Origin: Plumapathes pennacea
Taxonomy: Eukaryota > Cnidaria > Anthozoa > Antipatharia > Myriopathidae
Direction: 5' to 3'
Length of the DNA stretch: 64,000 bases
Assembly (NCBI GenBank): GCA_964036295.1
Contig: OZ038463.1
Coordinates: forward strand, 15,336,069-15,400,068
Within the stretch, counting starts at the first letter, position 1. Every line of letters starts with the position of its first letter. The notes under the pieces were generated by a model. The model was given only the letters and a program-made list of their open reading frames with translations, made no database searches and had not been told where the DNA came from. The position numbers and the translations under genes are program-made. Positions 31,981-43,251 of this stretch are shown here, one piece after another.

Positions 31981-34127
31981 GACACTAAATTTGGTCCAGC
32001 CTGTTTCAGTTAGCAGTTTTCTTGTTTCTCTTCTTTGTTGAGTTTGTGCATGTCTAGTAGCTATGGGAAGTTCGTTTTCTGATATGCTGTTGTAACCAGC
32101 AATAGGCAATACACGTGATCTTCCAGTCTCATCTTCTTTAGCTTACCCTGGATTAATACGCTAATAATCCGTTTTAGGGCCTTTTTACAATATTACTTAC
32201 TGAGACAAAGTTGGGACGGACTGTTCTCCAATCTGATTACAACTCAAGTCCAAGGTGTGCAGCCCGTGTGTCAGGCGCCTCGCTTTTATCAAAAGCTCCA
32301 TGTCACTGTCTCTTAAGTGGCAATCAGCAAGAGTCAATGTCCGTACACAGCACCCGTCCTAATGTAAAAGAACGAACGCAATCTGAATGAGAAATCAGAG
32401 TGGTAACCCTGCCTAGATGCGAGGGCGGCAAATCCACCCCAAGGCAAACAGCAACAGAAATAAGGGCTTAACTTTCAAACTCCTGAAAATATTTGTCAGT
32501 TTTTCTCTTTCCTTAAAATACATTTTTCAAAATTGTATTTTGGGTTCCATTCCTACACATTCGTTAACGTAGAGCAAACACATCCATATCACTGACGACA
32601 TTGTATTTATGACAACTCAAATCCTGAAGTAACGTGCGTTTTTGGAGCTTACTCCGATTGACGTTGCTATGGTGTTTATTCTTCCCCTGCAGCTGAAGGA
32701 ATGGGTACAGCTCTGGGTACGTATTCTGAAAACGTTTTTCATGTTACGTGGGTCATCTCAAAGCGCATCATTCGAGCTTGGCGTAAACAGGTACGAAGTT
32801 CGTGAGATATATAGGATACATACGAAGCCATCGTGATGTCGTTGTAATCAAGTGATCGAGTACGAAAGTGAAACATGTTCTCAAGACACGGTCAGGTTAC
32901 GATCAAAAGTTGTGATTTATTTCTTTCGTAACGTTGAACTTACTCTAGATAGCATGGGTAAGCTGTACTTCATCGTATTTTGACTCGTACGGACGTTAGG
33001 TGAATGCGGGCTGCCGCTTCGTGCGGATTAATTGATTGCGCAACTTCATCGCCTTAGATTACACTTTGCATATTGCTTTTGTGACTATAATCGGCTCTAC
33101 TTCTCAAGGTTTATTCAGCACTAAAGGTGATAATAGAACGCACCCCAAGACATTCACTAGACAGAGGGCGAACATACCACACACTGCCTTCAATATTGGC
33201 AGTTAAACCAACCTGATCAAAGAAGTTCAAGAGGCTTCGCACGGCTGTCTGTTCATTGCCATGTCCGTGCTGTGTAAATACTGATGTTAAATCCAAGTGA
33301 AGTAACGAAGCAACAGTTAATGCACTCAGAAGCTTTGGCACACCAGAAGTTCCAAATGAATTATGGGCTACTGTGAGGTGTTGTAAACATGATCCTGCAG
33401 AGAGATTTTAAAAATACCTTGTTAGTGTGCAAGGTTAAATGTTTAACTAGCGAGGTATGACAAAATGACGCGGAGGACCTGGGCACGAGCGGTTGACGCT
33501 GGCCAAATGTGCGGGTCTTCAACCTGGCTAAGTAAAATGACTTGGAGGAATGAAGCGACTGAAGGAAGAGCAGTGTTGAAAGGTTTATTTTAGCATTTCA
33601 AATAGAGGAGAAGAATAGTATTGCATGTCCCATATGTGTAAATTCCCTTGGGTCAGGCTAAGTCTGGGTTTATTCTAAACATGTTTTGCTCGTTTTAAGC
33701 CTAAACAAGTTTTCGCCCACAAAATGATGTATTATATCTGTTGAAGGTAACCGCAAGCCCGAAAAAACGTATTACCTCGGTGTCAGCTGCCTGCTGGTTT
33801 AGCCCGGCCAAACAGCACCACCAGCAAGCATGCGCGTCGTTTTGATAGCGCACGAAGTTATACAGACCTTTTAGAGCCTCGGCAAATTCTTTCCTCCTCT
33901 GAAATATTTCACTGGTCAGAGAACACGAGTCGAGATTGAGCGTGACGAGATGAGGACAGTTGCGCAGCAGGACAGCTAGTGACGTGTCCACTGTATTACC
34001 CAAAGGATTGAATGCTACGTTGAGTTCCTCTAGCTTCCTCAGCGCTCCTGATGCCTGTACGAACAGAATGATTCGTTATACTAACCAAAAGACACTTGAT
34101 CCAATGCAAGTTACACTTACATACAAA

Positions 34128-34290
34128 TAGAGCCGTTTTCGGATAACTGTCCACTAGAATCGTGTGATTGCTTTGGTTTTGCGTTTGCTACGCTTTCCGA
34201 TTGGTCCAAAAAGAGCAAAAGTAAAACCAGACTGCGATATTCACCCGCACGAAAGCAAACCGCATTTCTTACAGCCTGCCCCCTACGATA
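34128..34290. mobile_element. Element end, AGAGCCGTTTTCGG family
   Basis: Starts AGAGCCGTTTTCGGATAACTG and continues GTGTGATTGCTTTGGTTTTG, matching the right end (inverted) of the element at 24568-24919. Unit B has the same at about 58613. I cannot define the other end. Confidence 0.4.
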
Positions 34291-35307
34291 GGCAGTGTAC
34301 TTACATTGGTTTGGTTGTCGACAGGCAGCACATAATATAGGACATATATAAAGTACGGACAGGCAGCCGAAAACTGATCTATATAAAGCGTGTACAAAAA
34401 GCCCACACACAGCACACGATCGCTTGAATGATCGCACAAAACACACACATGCAAAACATGTGCATATAAATCTACCGTAAACTGCCGCTTATAAGCCTTG
34501 GGCGTATACAACTCCGTAAGGGGTTTTGGGTGGGCTTATAAACGGGGAAGGGGGAGGGGGTCTTATATATATATATATTAAAAAAAAAAAAACGTTTCGA
34601 AATGAACCAATAAAAAATAAGTTAAGACGTTGCAGAAGTATCAAAATAGGTTTCCATTTACTTGGTGGTCTTTATTAAAACTCTTAAGAGGGGGAGGGAG
34701 GCTTATAACCAGAATTTTTTTTTGTTAGCGGACAGATGGGCCTATAACCGGGGGAGGAGGGGGCCTTATAAGCGGCAGTTTACGGTAGGGCATAAAGCGT
34801 ATAAAGTACGGACGCACTCAAATACAAAGTACGTAAAAGTAAGTACGCACATACACAAAGCACACGCAAAACGGACACACAGAAATCTGCACCTCATTTG
34901 TCGCATTCGAAGTAGTTTATCTAGAAGCCAGGACGTCCGTGATGTAGCTAAGCCCCGTGGCTGTAATCGCGTTCGCTTGAACGTCTAATAGAGCAAGGCT
35001 TGGTAGCGATGTAATGGCAGACGCTAGGTGTTGTAGGCCAGTGTCACCCAGTCTGTTGCCGGGCAACAAGAGTTTCACCAATCTGTCGTGGCATTGCAAG
35101 GCTCTGAATAGAGGCAGAGCATGCGCAGGCCGTAGTGCCTTGTTTGGAAGTGACAGAGTAGAAAGCTGAGGCTCGGTGTTAAAGAGTTGCAGGATGTCAT
35201 CTCTGACAGCTGAGGACGTCAATAGAACAGTCAAATTCCATGGCAGACAAGGTGCGTCAAGATTAGTCAAAGCCTTCATCTATACTAGTTCTTGTGTCAC
35301 TAATAAT

Positions 35308-35471
35308 CCCCGAGCGAAGCGAGGGTAATAATCACAACGCTAATGCTGTCCCATGTTTGCTAAATCACTTTTATCGACAGAAAGTGACGGCGTCCTCGGC
35401 CCAGTCCTTATCGGTCAACTGGTGACGAATCACGTCGTTGTCGTGAGCCGCGTTGTCTTTGCTAAATCTGT
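35308..35471. other. 164-bp segment present in A, absent in B, bounded by CTAATAAT
   Basis: Direct 8-bp repeats CTAATAAT (35300-35307 and 35472-35479) bracket a segment starting CCCCGAGCGAAGCGAGGGTA. Unit B has one CTAATAAT and nothing between. An 8-bp duplication fits hAT-like insertion, but the ends are not obvious inverted repeats; recombinational loss in B would look the same. Confidence 0.55.
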
Positions 35472-35796
35472 CTAATAATATAGCGATAAGTCCGTCACCG
35501 ATTGGGAGACGAGAGTCACTTATAGCCACTTTCACAGTTCATGCACAGTCTTGAAGCTAAGATGTTCTGCCGGCCACTTCACGATCAAACTTGGCAGGTA
35601 TCAGAGTGCAGAACCACTCCAATGGTCATAATACAGAATCAGAAACTTACTTCAAAGCCACTCATTTATACGGGAAGTAACAATACATACACAAGTTACT
35701 GCGTATGAGCTTACAAGCTGTCTCAGAGATGCAAGACCTTTCTTAAACGCAAATTTGTTTTTCTCACATATTCATTTTCATGGTAAAGGTTTCGCA

Positions 35797-37095
35797 CTTG
35801 GGAAATCTATGGATTTCAACAAAAGAGGTGCAATTCCTAGATTTTTCCTGCGTGTCAGAAGTACTATCATAACACTTTCAGTTTCGCATTTGACATGCAG
35901 TTGTCTTGTGTATTTTTTCTTTTATCATTGATACGTCTTTTATCGCGAATGGGTTCATCTATTTGTTATTACTGCATTTATGCTAATTAGCACCGGTCCC
36001 ATTGTCCCATGGTTCCCTCCGTAATTGTCTGTGTGCAGTTATTTTTTGCGCCTGGTTTCGCACTGTGCTACTTTGGTTACGATTGGGATATTTTCGTTTT
36101 GAACAGGATCCGAAGTAAGTGGGGATGCCCAGGCAACAAATGGTGCAGCAAGCAGATAGGCCCTCAGATAGAGAGAGGTGGTTCCAGCTTTTGGACAAGT
36201 GGCACCAGAGTACAAACATTTTATGTAAGAGACACAGTCGAATACGTTTGGTGGATCACAAAGGTACCGCCTTAACTTATTTCTGAAATAGCCGATATTT
36301 ATTATTTTAGCTACTAAACCAATGAAGATTCATTTTCGGGACTTCTGCTTGACTGACTGCTCAAAGTCGGGATGAGACGAGGTAAATATTTATCACTATT
36401 TACTGGTCAGTGAATAGTTGTGTCAGCATAAGCCAAACTAGAAGCACCGAGCAACAAATTATGGACTTTTCATCAGTTCCAAACTTGGCTGAAAAGGTGA
36501 ACCGCGCAGCTTCGTTATGTTTTGCATTTTTATACATTCACTAAAATGTCCTAAAACTGATTTTATTTGACAGGGTAGAAAATATAAAGGTTACTGTGAG
36601 AAATTAAGGTTCGTGCATGCGAGTTTAAAGAACAAATAGATATGGTCACGATGAACGCGAATCTCGCAAATGAATGCAAGACGGCATCAAAAAAGCCTGT
36701 TATAATAGAATTATCTTCTCCTTGGGTAGAATGTTTTGATGACATTATAGTACATCAATTGAAAGAATATAATATTTTAGCACTTTTAATTCCTAGAATC
36801 CAAAAAAGTGACAGAAATCCTTCCATGGCAACAAACAGAGCAGCAATTTACAGAAGGAATCATGACGTCCCATTTGTCCCGTGAACTTCTCCCGCAATTC
36901 AAAATAGAACATTTCCGTGTATGCATGTAATCTCTGGAGATGAAATAGAAAATAAAGGCATTGAAAAACCATTGCACGGTGCATTTTTTCCGTCGACATC
37001 ACAATGATTCCATGTCCATTAAGTTTATGTAAGTGGAGCGCATGACCCGGCAACTTAGAAATTCCGCAACTTGATGCCACGTTCGTAAGTCTTGT
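35797..37095. repeat. Unit C, left part: diverged third copy of the secreted-gene 3' end
   Basis: Colinear with unit A about 27397-28995, from the last 30 nt of exon 6 onward, but with many more substitutions than A against B, and lacking the (AAT)n tract. It begins at the A/C junction with CTTGG microhomology and stops near 37095. Confidence 0.75.
36107..36263 (+). pseudogene. Third copy of exon 7 (Trp/Cys module), orphaned
   Basis: A 157-nt segment with intact acceptor (TTTTGAACAG|GATCC) and donor (CACAAAG|GTACCG) encoding RSKWGCPGNKWCSKQ through YVWWITK. It differs from the identical A and B exons at about ten residues. Only the tail of exon 6 precedes it. The candidate terminal exon at about 36364 has lost its acceptor (AAGGTC changed to AAAGTC), so this copy looks dead. 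Confidence 0.65.
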
Positions 37096-37130
37096 ACCCT
37101 GGGTGCCAGAGGTTCCTGGCTCTCGGCAAG

Positions 37131-37211
37131 CGTGATTGCGTGGGCCGCGAGAGGCTTGGGCCGAGGCGTAACCGATTGGCCTCAGCCTCTCGCGGCCCGC
37201 GCAATCACGCG
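37131..37211. mobile_element. GC-rich palindrome
   Basis: CGTGATTGCGTGGGCCGCGA, followed by GAGGCT, pairs with AGCCTCTCGCGGCCCGCG, followed by CAATCACGCG, around a short loop. It abuts the point where unit C homology ends. It is probably a small fold-back element. Confidence 0.5.
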
Positions 37212-38058
37212 TGGGTGCTAGCGTATTGACAATTCACCCATCGCCTCGGACGGCCACGCCACATGAATACTTCAGGAACGCCGCCACGGACGAGAACTCC
37301 GCTTTAAAGCACTGAATTTCCGCTTTGTAGCGTTTCTTTGTAGTCACCGGCAAGCTCGTCGACGCTGTCCTCCGTCGGTCCCCAATCCTTAAGGATCGTA
37401 AGGATTCTTGTCTTCTCCATTTGCATCTTCTCTCTGCTGCTGTGAATTCCATTGTGTTGCCAAACGATTACGGAGATTCACGGGGTTTCGTATGGGTGTC
37501 TTGAAAACTAAGACCCCCGAAAATACTCAGCGAAACGCTCGATTCGTCTCGGAATTGCTTTTTTGGGCCGTAAGCAGTGAGGACTAAATAAGTAGAAATA
37601 ACGTATAATTACGGAGCTCTATTTGTTCTTCAAAATGTACAATATCTTCAAATACAGATAATAGAACTATTGTCCATTCATGCAGCGCAGACAACACACT
37701 GCGTCTTGCTTATCATGTTGTACATCGGGGATTGGTTTAAACCTAATTAAAGGCTCTATTCAAGTCGGGAAAATCCTATGACGTTATGGCTAGACACTCG
37801 GTCACAAGATTTACAGATGACCGAGTTTTCAAACAGTTCTGTCTAGAATTTCTCCCCGCAAACTGATCATTGGAAATTCGTGCCCACTTGCGACGACAAG
37901 TATGGCGTTCAAACTACCAATATTTTCCCGAAAGAAACTCCCCGAAAGCAACGATCTACCTGGATTCTGGTATACAGACCTGCAGCACTTGACGAATCGA
38001 GCGATTCACTGAGCATATTTTCGGAGGTCTTAGTTTTCGAGATCTTAGTAGGAATAGG

Positions 38059-38437
38059 AATTTGGGTAGGGGGGTTCCGCTGACTCTATAAAACCCTGAC
38101 CCTATTCAAGACACAAAAATGGAAATTTTGCTACCCTGTCTAAGACAAAGTGCTCTAATTTGATACCCTGTTCAAGACTAAGTTTAGATAAGTCCTGCGT
38201 TGCACGCGTTTCCACTGGAGCATACGAAGAAATCGCGCGAAAATGGCGAGAGCAAAAATGTGGTTGAGGGGGGAGGGGAAGAGGAGAAAATCTTCGGAAA
38301 ATAACCCTGTTTAAGACACAAAAATGTAAAATTTGATACCCTGTATAAGACAGAAGACCCTGAAAATGATACCCTATCGAGCGGAACATCCCTATATAGG
38401 AAATATATGGGAGTAACCCCCCCCCCCCCCCCCCGGG
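38059..38437. mobile_element. Diverged poly-G/poly-C-tipped element
   Basis: The left side has GGTAGGGGGG; the right side has a C run of about 18 and GGG. Inside, repeated ACCCTGTTCAAGAC/ACCCTGTCTAAGAC units replace the CCCTATTTCAGACC units of the other copies, and the right end reads ACATCCCTATATAGGAAATA. It belongs to the same kind of element but is a different subfamily. Confidence 0.5.
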
Positions 38438-39086
38438 ACAATATTACTGTTATTTGTAACATTCTCAGTCTGCCATTTGCTCGAGAACACAGTGGATTTG
38501 GACTATGAAAATAACATATATATAACCATCCTAATACAGTAAATACGGATAAATATCTACATATTTTTAGGATACGTTGGGAATCTGATCCTTCTATAAC
38601 TGTTGGCTTCTATGGGCTTCATTATTATTGATATTTACTTATCATTCCTGTGGTGATTTTTGACAGTTCGCACCTTCGCTCGGAATACTTAAATTTTGAT
38701 TGCATGTCTTATCGTGAATGCGTTCGTCTTCTGGAGTTAAGACTGATCAAGAAACACAGGGTCGTACACAAACCGTTTCAATTGCTCTCCGGAACAGTTC
38801 ACGCGGTAGGATTTTATTATCTTCGGTGCCAATATTCATATGTGCCAGATCAGCCAGAACAAGCCTTCCTTCTTTAATATTTTCTCCCCGAGCTAATTTT
38901 TTCCTTCTAAAACCTTTCCGGTGCCGAATTTAATTTGACTGTCTTCCGGTGTCAGAACCATGCTTCACACGAACCGAGATCGTTTTTTGGTCCACAATGT
39001 TCGTAAACGGTCCGGACGACTTCGCCGATAACTCGTTATTTGGTCCCAGTCTTCTCTCGGAAACCTGATTTTGGAGTATCCAGTTT

Positions 39087-39376
39087 ATGTACCGATCAAT
39101 TTGAAACTCGCACATCCCTCCCCCCCCCCCCCCCCCCCCGGGCATACCCCGGGCATTTGACCGCCTCCCTTGACGCGCGCGTGTATCTGTTTTTCAGCGT
39201 TTTTTTGCCCTGCGGGTGGGGCATTTGACTACTAAATTCAGCCTTAAACCGGGGCATTTGAACAGTCATTTTGGCCCGAGGGTGGGGAATTTGACCATCG
39301 GAAAATCGAAAAGTTCAAATGCCCGGGGGGTTGCCCGGCGGGGGGGGATGTGCGAGTTTCGAATTGATCGGTACAT
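39087..39376. mobile_element. Fold-back element with poly-C/poly-G arms and GGGCATTTGA repeats
   Basis: ATGTACCGATCAATTTGAAA, then ACTCGCACATCCC at the left, is inverted at the right as GGGATGTGCGAGTTTCGAAT, then TGATCGGTACAT. C and G runs follow inside each arm. The core repeats GGGCATTTGAC or GGGGCATTTGA four to five times. Confidence 0.6.
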
Positions 39377-40098
39377 TAGTCACAACCAATATCAATGTGT
39401 CGCGAGAGCCGACTTGTACCCAGTCTCACAATGCGGTTTCCAGAGACGACTGGGTACGAGTCACGAGAGTATTTTACGGCGCGATGGAATTTAGAGCGAC
39501 GTTTGAATCAGTTGTCGTGCCACAGTCGTGCTGCAGTCGAACTTAATATAATTGAGTTCGACACGACGCTGGCGCGACGTTTGAACCTGGCCTTACTTCG
39601 GTTCGCCTCCGCGATGTAAACAGTTTCCATGACCACCGACTCTGCCCTCACAGAAGCAAATATAGTTTTCTTCTTCAATATTCCTTATTGATGTTCAAGC
39701 ATCTCCAGCTTCAGTTCTCGTTCAGCACAGCCAGTTGTCAGTTTCAAGCAGCATCACAAACGTCGCACGTGGCGAGCAAAGAAAGCGATTCCCTGCGTAA
39801 TGCGATGTTTACAACTGTACCAACGTCCAAGTTTTCAATAATTTTGGTACATCACCTTAAGATATTTTTGAATACTCGTTCTGAGAATGTTTGTGCGGTG
39901 TAAATCCATGGTAATGTGTTCTCCACTCGATTTTCATTCATTCAGCTATTAGCCCGTTCGCAAAGTCTTTGTCATAGTTGCGGTAATCAATCATGTGATC
40001 ATTGTATTTTTGGAGCGGAAGTTGAGTCATCCTCCGGTCTTTTTTTGCGTCAAATAAAATCAGTTTGGAGAGTATTTTGTGGTCCAGTTTTTAATAAA

Positions 40099-40211
40099 AC
40101 AATTATCCTACTCGGGCTTGCCGAATATGGATTGACAATAACCAACTCGGTGCGGCGCCTCGTTGGCTATTTATCAATCCATATTCGGCGCGCCCTCGTA
40201 GGATAATTGTT
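40099..40211. mobile_element. Palindromic element
   Basis: ACAATTATCCTACTCGGGC, GCCGAATATGGATTGA and TAACCAAC pair with GTTGGCTATTTATCAATCCA, TATTCGGCGCGCCC and AGGATAATTGT around a GGTGCGGCGCC loop. It lies just before the second piece of unit C. Confidence 0.6.
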
Positions 40212-40224
40212 AATTATTGTATTT

Positions 40225-40784
40225 CTAGTATATTTAGACACATCACGCAAAGCAGTGGACTAATTTAATTTACAGGGAAAAAAAATTCGCTCTACAAACC
40301 TTTGGTAAACACAGCACCACTGACTTTTAAAGCAGTTGGACGAGATGCAACTGGTCTACATTCATCCACTCAGAGGTTTGTCGCTCCCAGATCTTTATTG
40401 CAGCGCTTGAATTTTCACTATTAAGGGGGTAGAATTTCTTGACTGGCTATTTAGTGGTCTACAAATGAAACTTTTCGGTACCTCAGCAAAAACACTTGTA
40501 GTGTTGAAATATTTTGGAATATTAACCGCAGGCCTACCCTGTCGGATTCTAACAGCATTTTCTAGGTCAATCTTCACACGCAAGCAAGCTTGTGGTGATG
40601 GCAATTTCTCGCTCTACTGTCATCTAAAAGCATAAATTAGTTGAGCTTCTATTTGGTCGACAGTGTTTCTTACAGCCTCTGTGTAACTACTTTGAGAGGT
40701 GGTCATATGCAGAATATAAGTAGACAAATATATGCCACTGGACAACACCCTAAATACCACTTGACCACACTCTATATGCAATTT
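40225..40784. repeat. Unit C, right part: third copy of the TONSL 3' flank
   Basis: Colinear with unit A about 30635-31200 (both start near TATATTTAGACACATCACGC). It stops before the last TONSL exon, at the palindrome at 40788, so unit C has no LRR exon. Confidence 0.7.
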
Positions 40785-40787
40785 AAT

Positions 40788-40899
40788 AAATTTCCACTGG
40801 TTTGCCGTGGTGTGGACTCTTTTTTACCACAATTTACGTCATCACAAGGTCAAAATGTTGTGGACTCACGAGGCGCTTCGCCAAACCAGTGGAAATTTG
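40788..40899. mobile_element. Palindromic element at the end of unit C
   Basis: AAATTTCCACTGGTTTGCCG and CGCCAAACCAGTGGAAATTT are inverted matches; GTGGTGTGGACTC and GTGGACTCACGAGG lie inside. It sits exactly where homology to unit A stops, about 200 bp before unit B begins. Confidence 0.6.
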
Positions 40900-42298
40900 T
40901 TTTTTACCACAATATTTAGAAATATAAAAGAAAGTTTCGTTGTATTTCATTGCAAAGCGTGACACGCTGGCGTCAGCATCGTTGTCGATGGGACACGAAC
41001 GGGAACGCCTGCATTGCAGGCTAGTAAAACCTAATGTTCCTATGAGAAGGTGTTCACGTTGCAAAATCAACGTATTTAGCCGGATACCGTATGCTGCTGC
41101 ACAGGTGTTTCTCGAATTATCAGGAGACTATATTGTACACCCTGTAGATCTTTTTCTCTTTGTGCACTTGAAGCACGCAGTGGGACAGCAATTTCCTAGT
41201 TTGCTTTGTTGGCCACGACACGTTGGGGACGACTAAAGACCATCAACTGACATTACACTACTTAACATGTAAAAGTTCATTTCACGCGCTTTGCTGTAGA
41301 CGGGGTTTAACGTGTACTTCTGGGTTAATTAACGACCTAGAATTAGATTCACTGAGTTTCTAATTGCAAGGAAAATGGCTACAGATGGGACAAACAAGAA
41401 AACACATTTTCTTTCTTGAAAGATGCACTTGCTGGAAAGTTCGAAGATTTGTCTAAGAAAAGTTGCTTAGTCCAACTTTAGGACCCATTGGTCAGTCTAG
41501 TCACACTTGTTACAATAGTGTTCAGAATCCACTTGTAATAAATGTAAAGTTCGGGCTTCAATTGGAACGAGTTTCTTCCCAATAATTTGCAACAAAAGTG
41601 GATTTCCTCGCGTTTGAGTTTGATCGCAGACTGAAGCCATGTAAACGCAGTAAAAGTCACGTGACGTATGACGTCATTTGCACACGAGCCGAATAGGCTT
41701 CACCCGAATTGGTTTTGTGGTTGGCGGTGTATTTGCTTTGACTTTCGTTTTGGTTACTTTGCGACAGTATGCGAAAACGGCTCTATAATTATAAAGATAA
41801 GCAATGTCGTAATAATGAGCAAATAAACGGTGACTAGCGCGGCACCAAAGTGCGAAGCTGATCTTCCCTGTTGAAGCCGTAAAAAATGTTGATGGAAAAA
41901 ACGCATGCTATGATAGAGTCTGCCAGATAAATCTTTATTGTCTGTGTGCGTTTTTTGTAATGCCTTTATTTTCAATTGCATCTACTGGAAACTACAAACA
42001 TTCACGAGAATGTTCTCTTTTAAATCGCTGAACGTTTCATAATTCCTGTTAGGGCTCCTGTTGCTTCCGTGAAAGGATTTTCTTCACTCTATTTTGACGG
42101 TGTCTGGGAAGTAATAGAATTTACATATTATTCAGTTTAATTGTCAAATTATGATAAAACGTTATTAGAAAACACTATACTAACACAAGCAGAAGATCAG
42201 TACAACGGAAAGCTAATCTTTTAGTAGCCGTGCATTGGCAGGTCGTTGTCTAGCTTGTCAGCCGAATGGGCAAAAATGAACATTTTTTAGTACTGACT

Positions 42299-42691
42299 AC
42301 TAGGGGAGGGAGGGGGTACTCATTATAATTTTGGGTCGGAGTTTGCCGTCCGGTCCTGAAAACCCTTACCCTATTTTAGATCAAAATATCTGATTTTCTA
42401 TACCCTATTTCAGACCTGGCCTTAAAATGTGTACCCTATTTTAAGATTTTTTTCTGTTGCAACGACTCCGCCCGGTGTTTTCTTCCATTTACCGTGCAAT
42501 GTCCGCGGCGACACATTTCTGTTAAAATCGTACCCTATTCCAGGCCAAAAAGACAATGTCGATACCCTATTTCAGACAAAAAAGGCAACATCTATGCCCT
42601 ATTTCAGACTAAAATTGCTTGAAAACGATACCCTTTGGGGTGGCACATTTACCAATATGGCTTATATAATGGTACTACCCCCCACCCCAGA
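42299..42691. mobile_element. Poly-G-tipped element (unit B copy)
   Basis: Flanked by ACTGACT (42292-42298 and 42692-42698). Same interior as 17223-17645, but the left tip is only AGGGGAGGGAGGGGG. Confidence 0.6.
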
Positions 42692-43052
42692 ACTGACTGG
42701 TTTGGATTGATTGATACTTACCTCCGATGTTTGTCGTAAAGACAATGGACATGAGAGCAAGTATTCACATTGCCAGTGGAGTTTTGAACAGATGAAAGGT
42801 CACGTTTGCTGATGGATATTCAATGGTTTAACTGAATAGTCTATTTAATTGACCCCAGTGTCGGTGAATAATGAGGAAGGGGATATTTCCCTCGTCTCTG
42901 ATAGGCCTCCCAAAAATGGTTCCTCACTGGCTTGGTATGTATAATACTAATGAGCCATAAATTGTGCCAACCTCGTTCCCAGGCTCTTTCATAGATGGAA
43001 GAGCCTGGGAACGAGGTTGAAATTGCGCCTTCAAAAACAAAGTAAAGCGTAC

Positions 43053-43230
43053 CTTTGTGACCCACCAAACGAATCCGACATTCCTGTTTGTCAGTCCAAA
43101 TGTCTGAACATTTTCTCCTGGTCTGAAACCAAAACCTACACCTAGGTATAGGAGACCTACGTTTTCGGTCTGAGGACCCAGCTGCATATTGCACCAGTCG
43201 TTGGACCCACATCCATATTTATAGCTTATC
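43053..43230 (-). pseudogene. Orphan Trp/Cys-rich exon (unit B, - strand)
   Basis: Unit B copy of 18007-18184: same 178-nt length, splice sites and frame, one visible residue change near the start (ISYKYGCG against IRYKYGCG). Confidence 0.55.
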
Positions 43231-43251
43231 CTGTTCAAAAAGAAATAATCG

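Larger units (their letters stand above)
31259..35737 (-). pseudogene. TONSL: 5'-truncated duplicate of TONSL: LRR exons only (unit A)
   Basis: Six exons match the 3' end of TONSL in unit B: 35737-35715 (23-nt micro-exon), 35279-34893, 34054-33868, 33394-33213, 32358-32201 and 31610-31259. All splice sites, phases and the stop codon are intact, with only a few amino-acid differences (for example LLDVQ against LLNVQ in B). The exons encode C-terminal LRRs (LVKLLLPGNRLGDTGLQ, LVTLNLDSCSLTS, LHTLDLSCNQIG, LSELDLSHNFLS). The upstream ankyrin, acidic and ubiquitin-like parts are missing: the duplication breakpoint at about 35797 falls in the intron before the micro-exon, and unit C follows instead. 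It cannot make a complete TONSL; transcription from a new upstream promoter is possible but unsupported. Confidence 0.8.
15921..35797. repeat. Segmental tandem duplication, unit A
   Basis: About 19.9 kb matching unit B (40996-59768) in the same order and orientation, with few substitutions (two amino-acid changes in the 1.2-kb exon of the secreted-protein gene). Offsets step from about 25,075 at the left to 24,327, 24,270 and 24,142 through identifiable indels. The left edge falls at the end of a MITE. The right edge (TTCGCaCTTGG in A, TTCGCcCTTGG in B) lies in a TONSL intron, where CTTGG microhomology joins unit A to the older unit C. Confidence 0.85.
37212..40098. other. Non-duplicated filler between the units
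   Basis: This 2.9-kb stretch replaces what would be the A 28995-30640 equivalent in unit C. It carries the elements at 38059 and 39087 and a repeat-like block near 39480-39600. An open frame on the - strand (37452-37234, basic, ATG start) has no recognised family. Confidence 0.4.
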
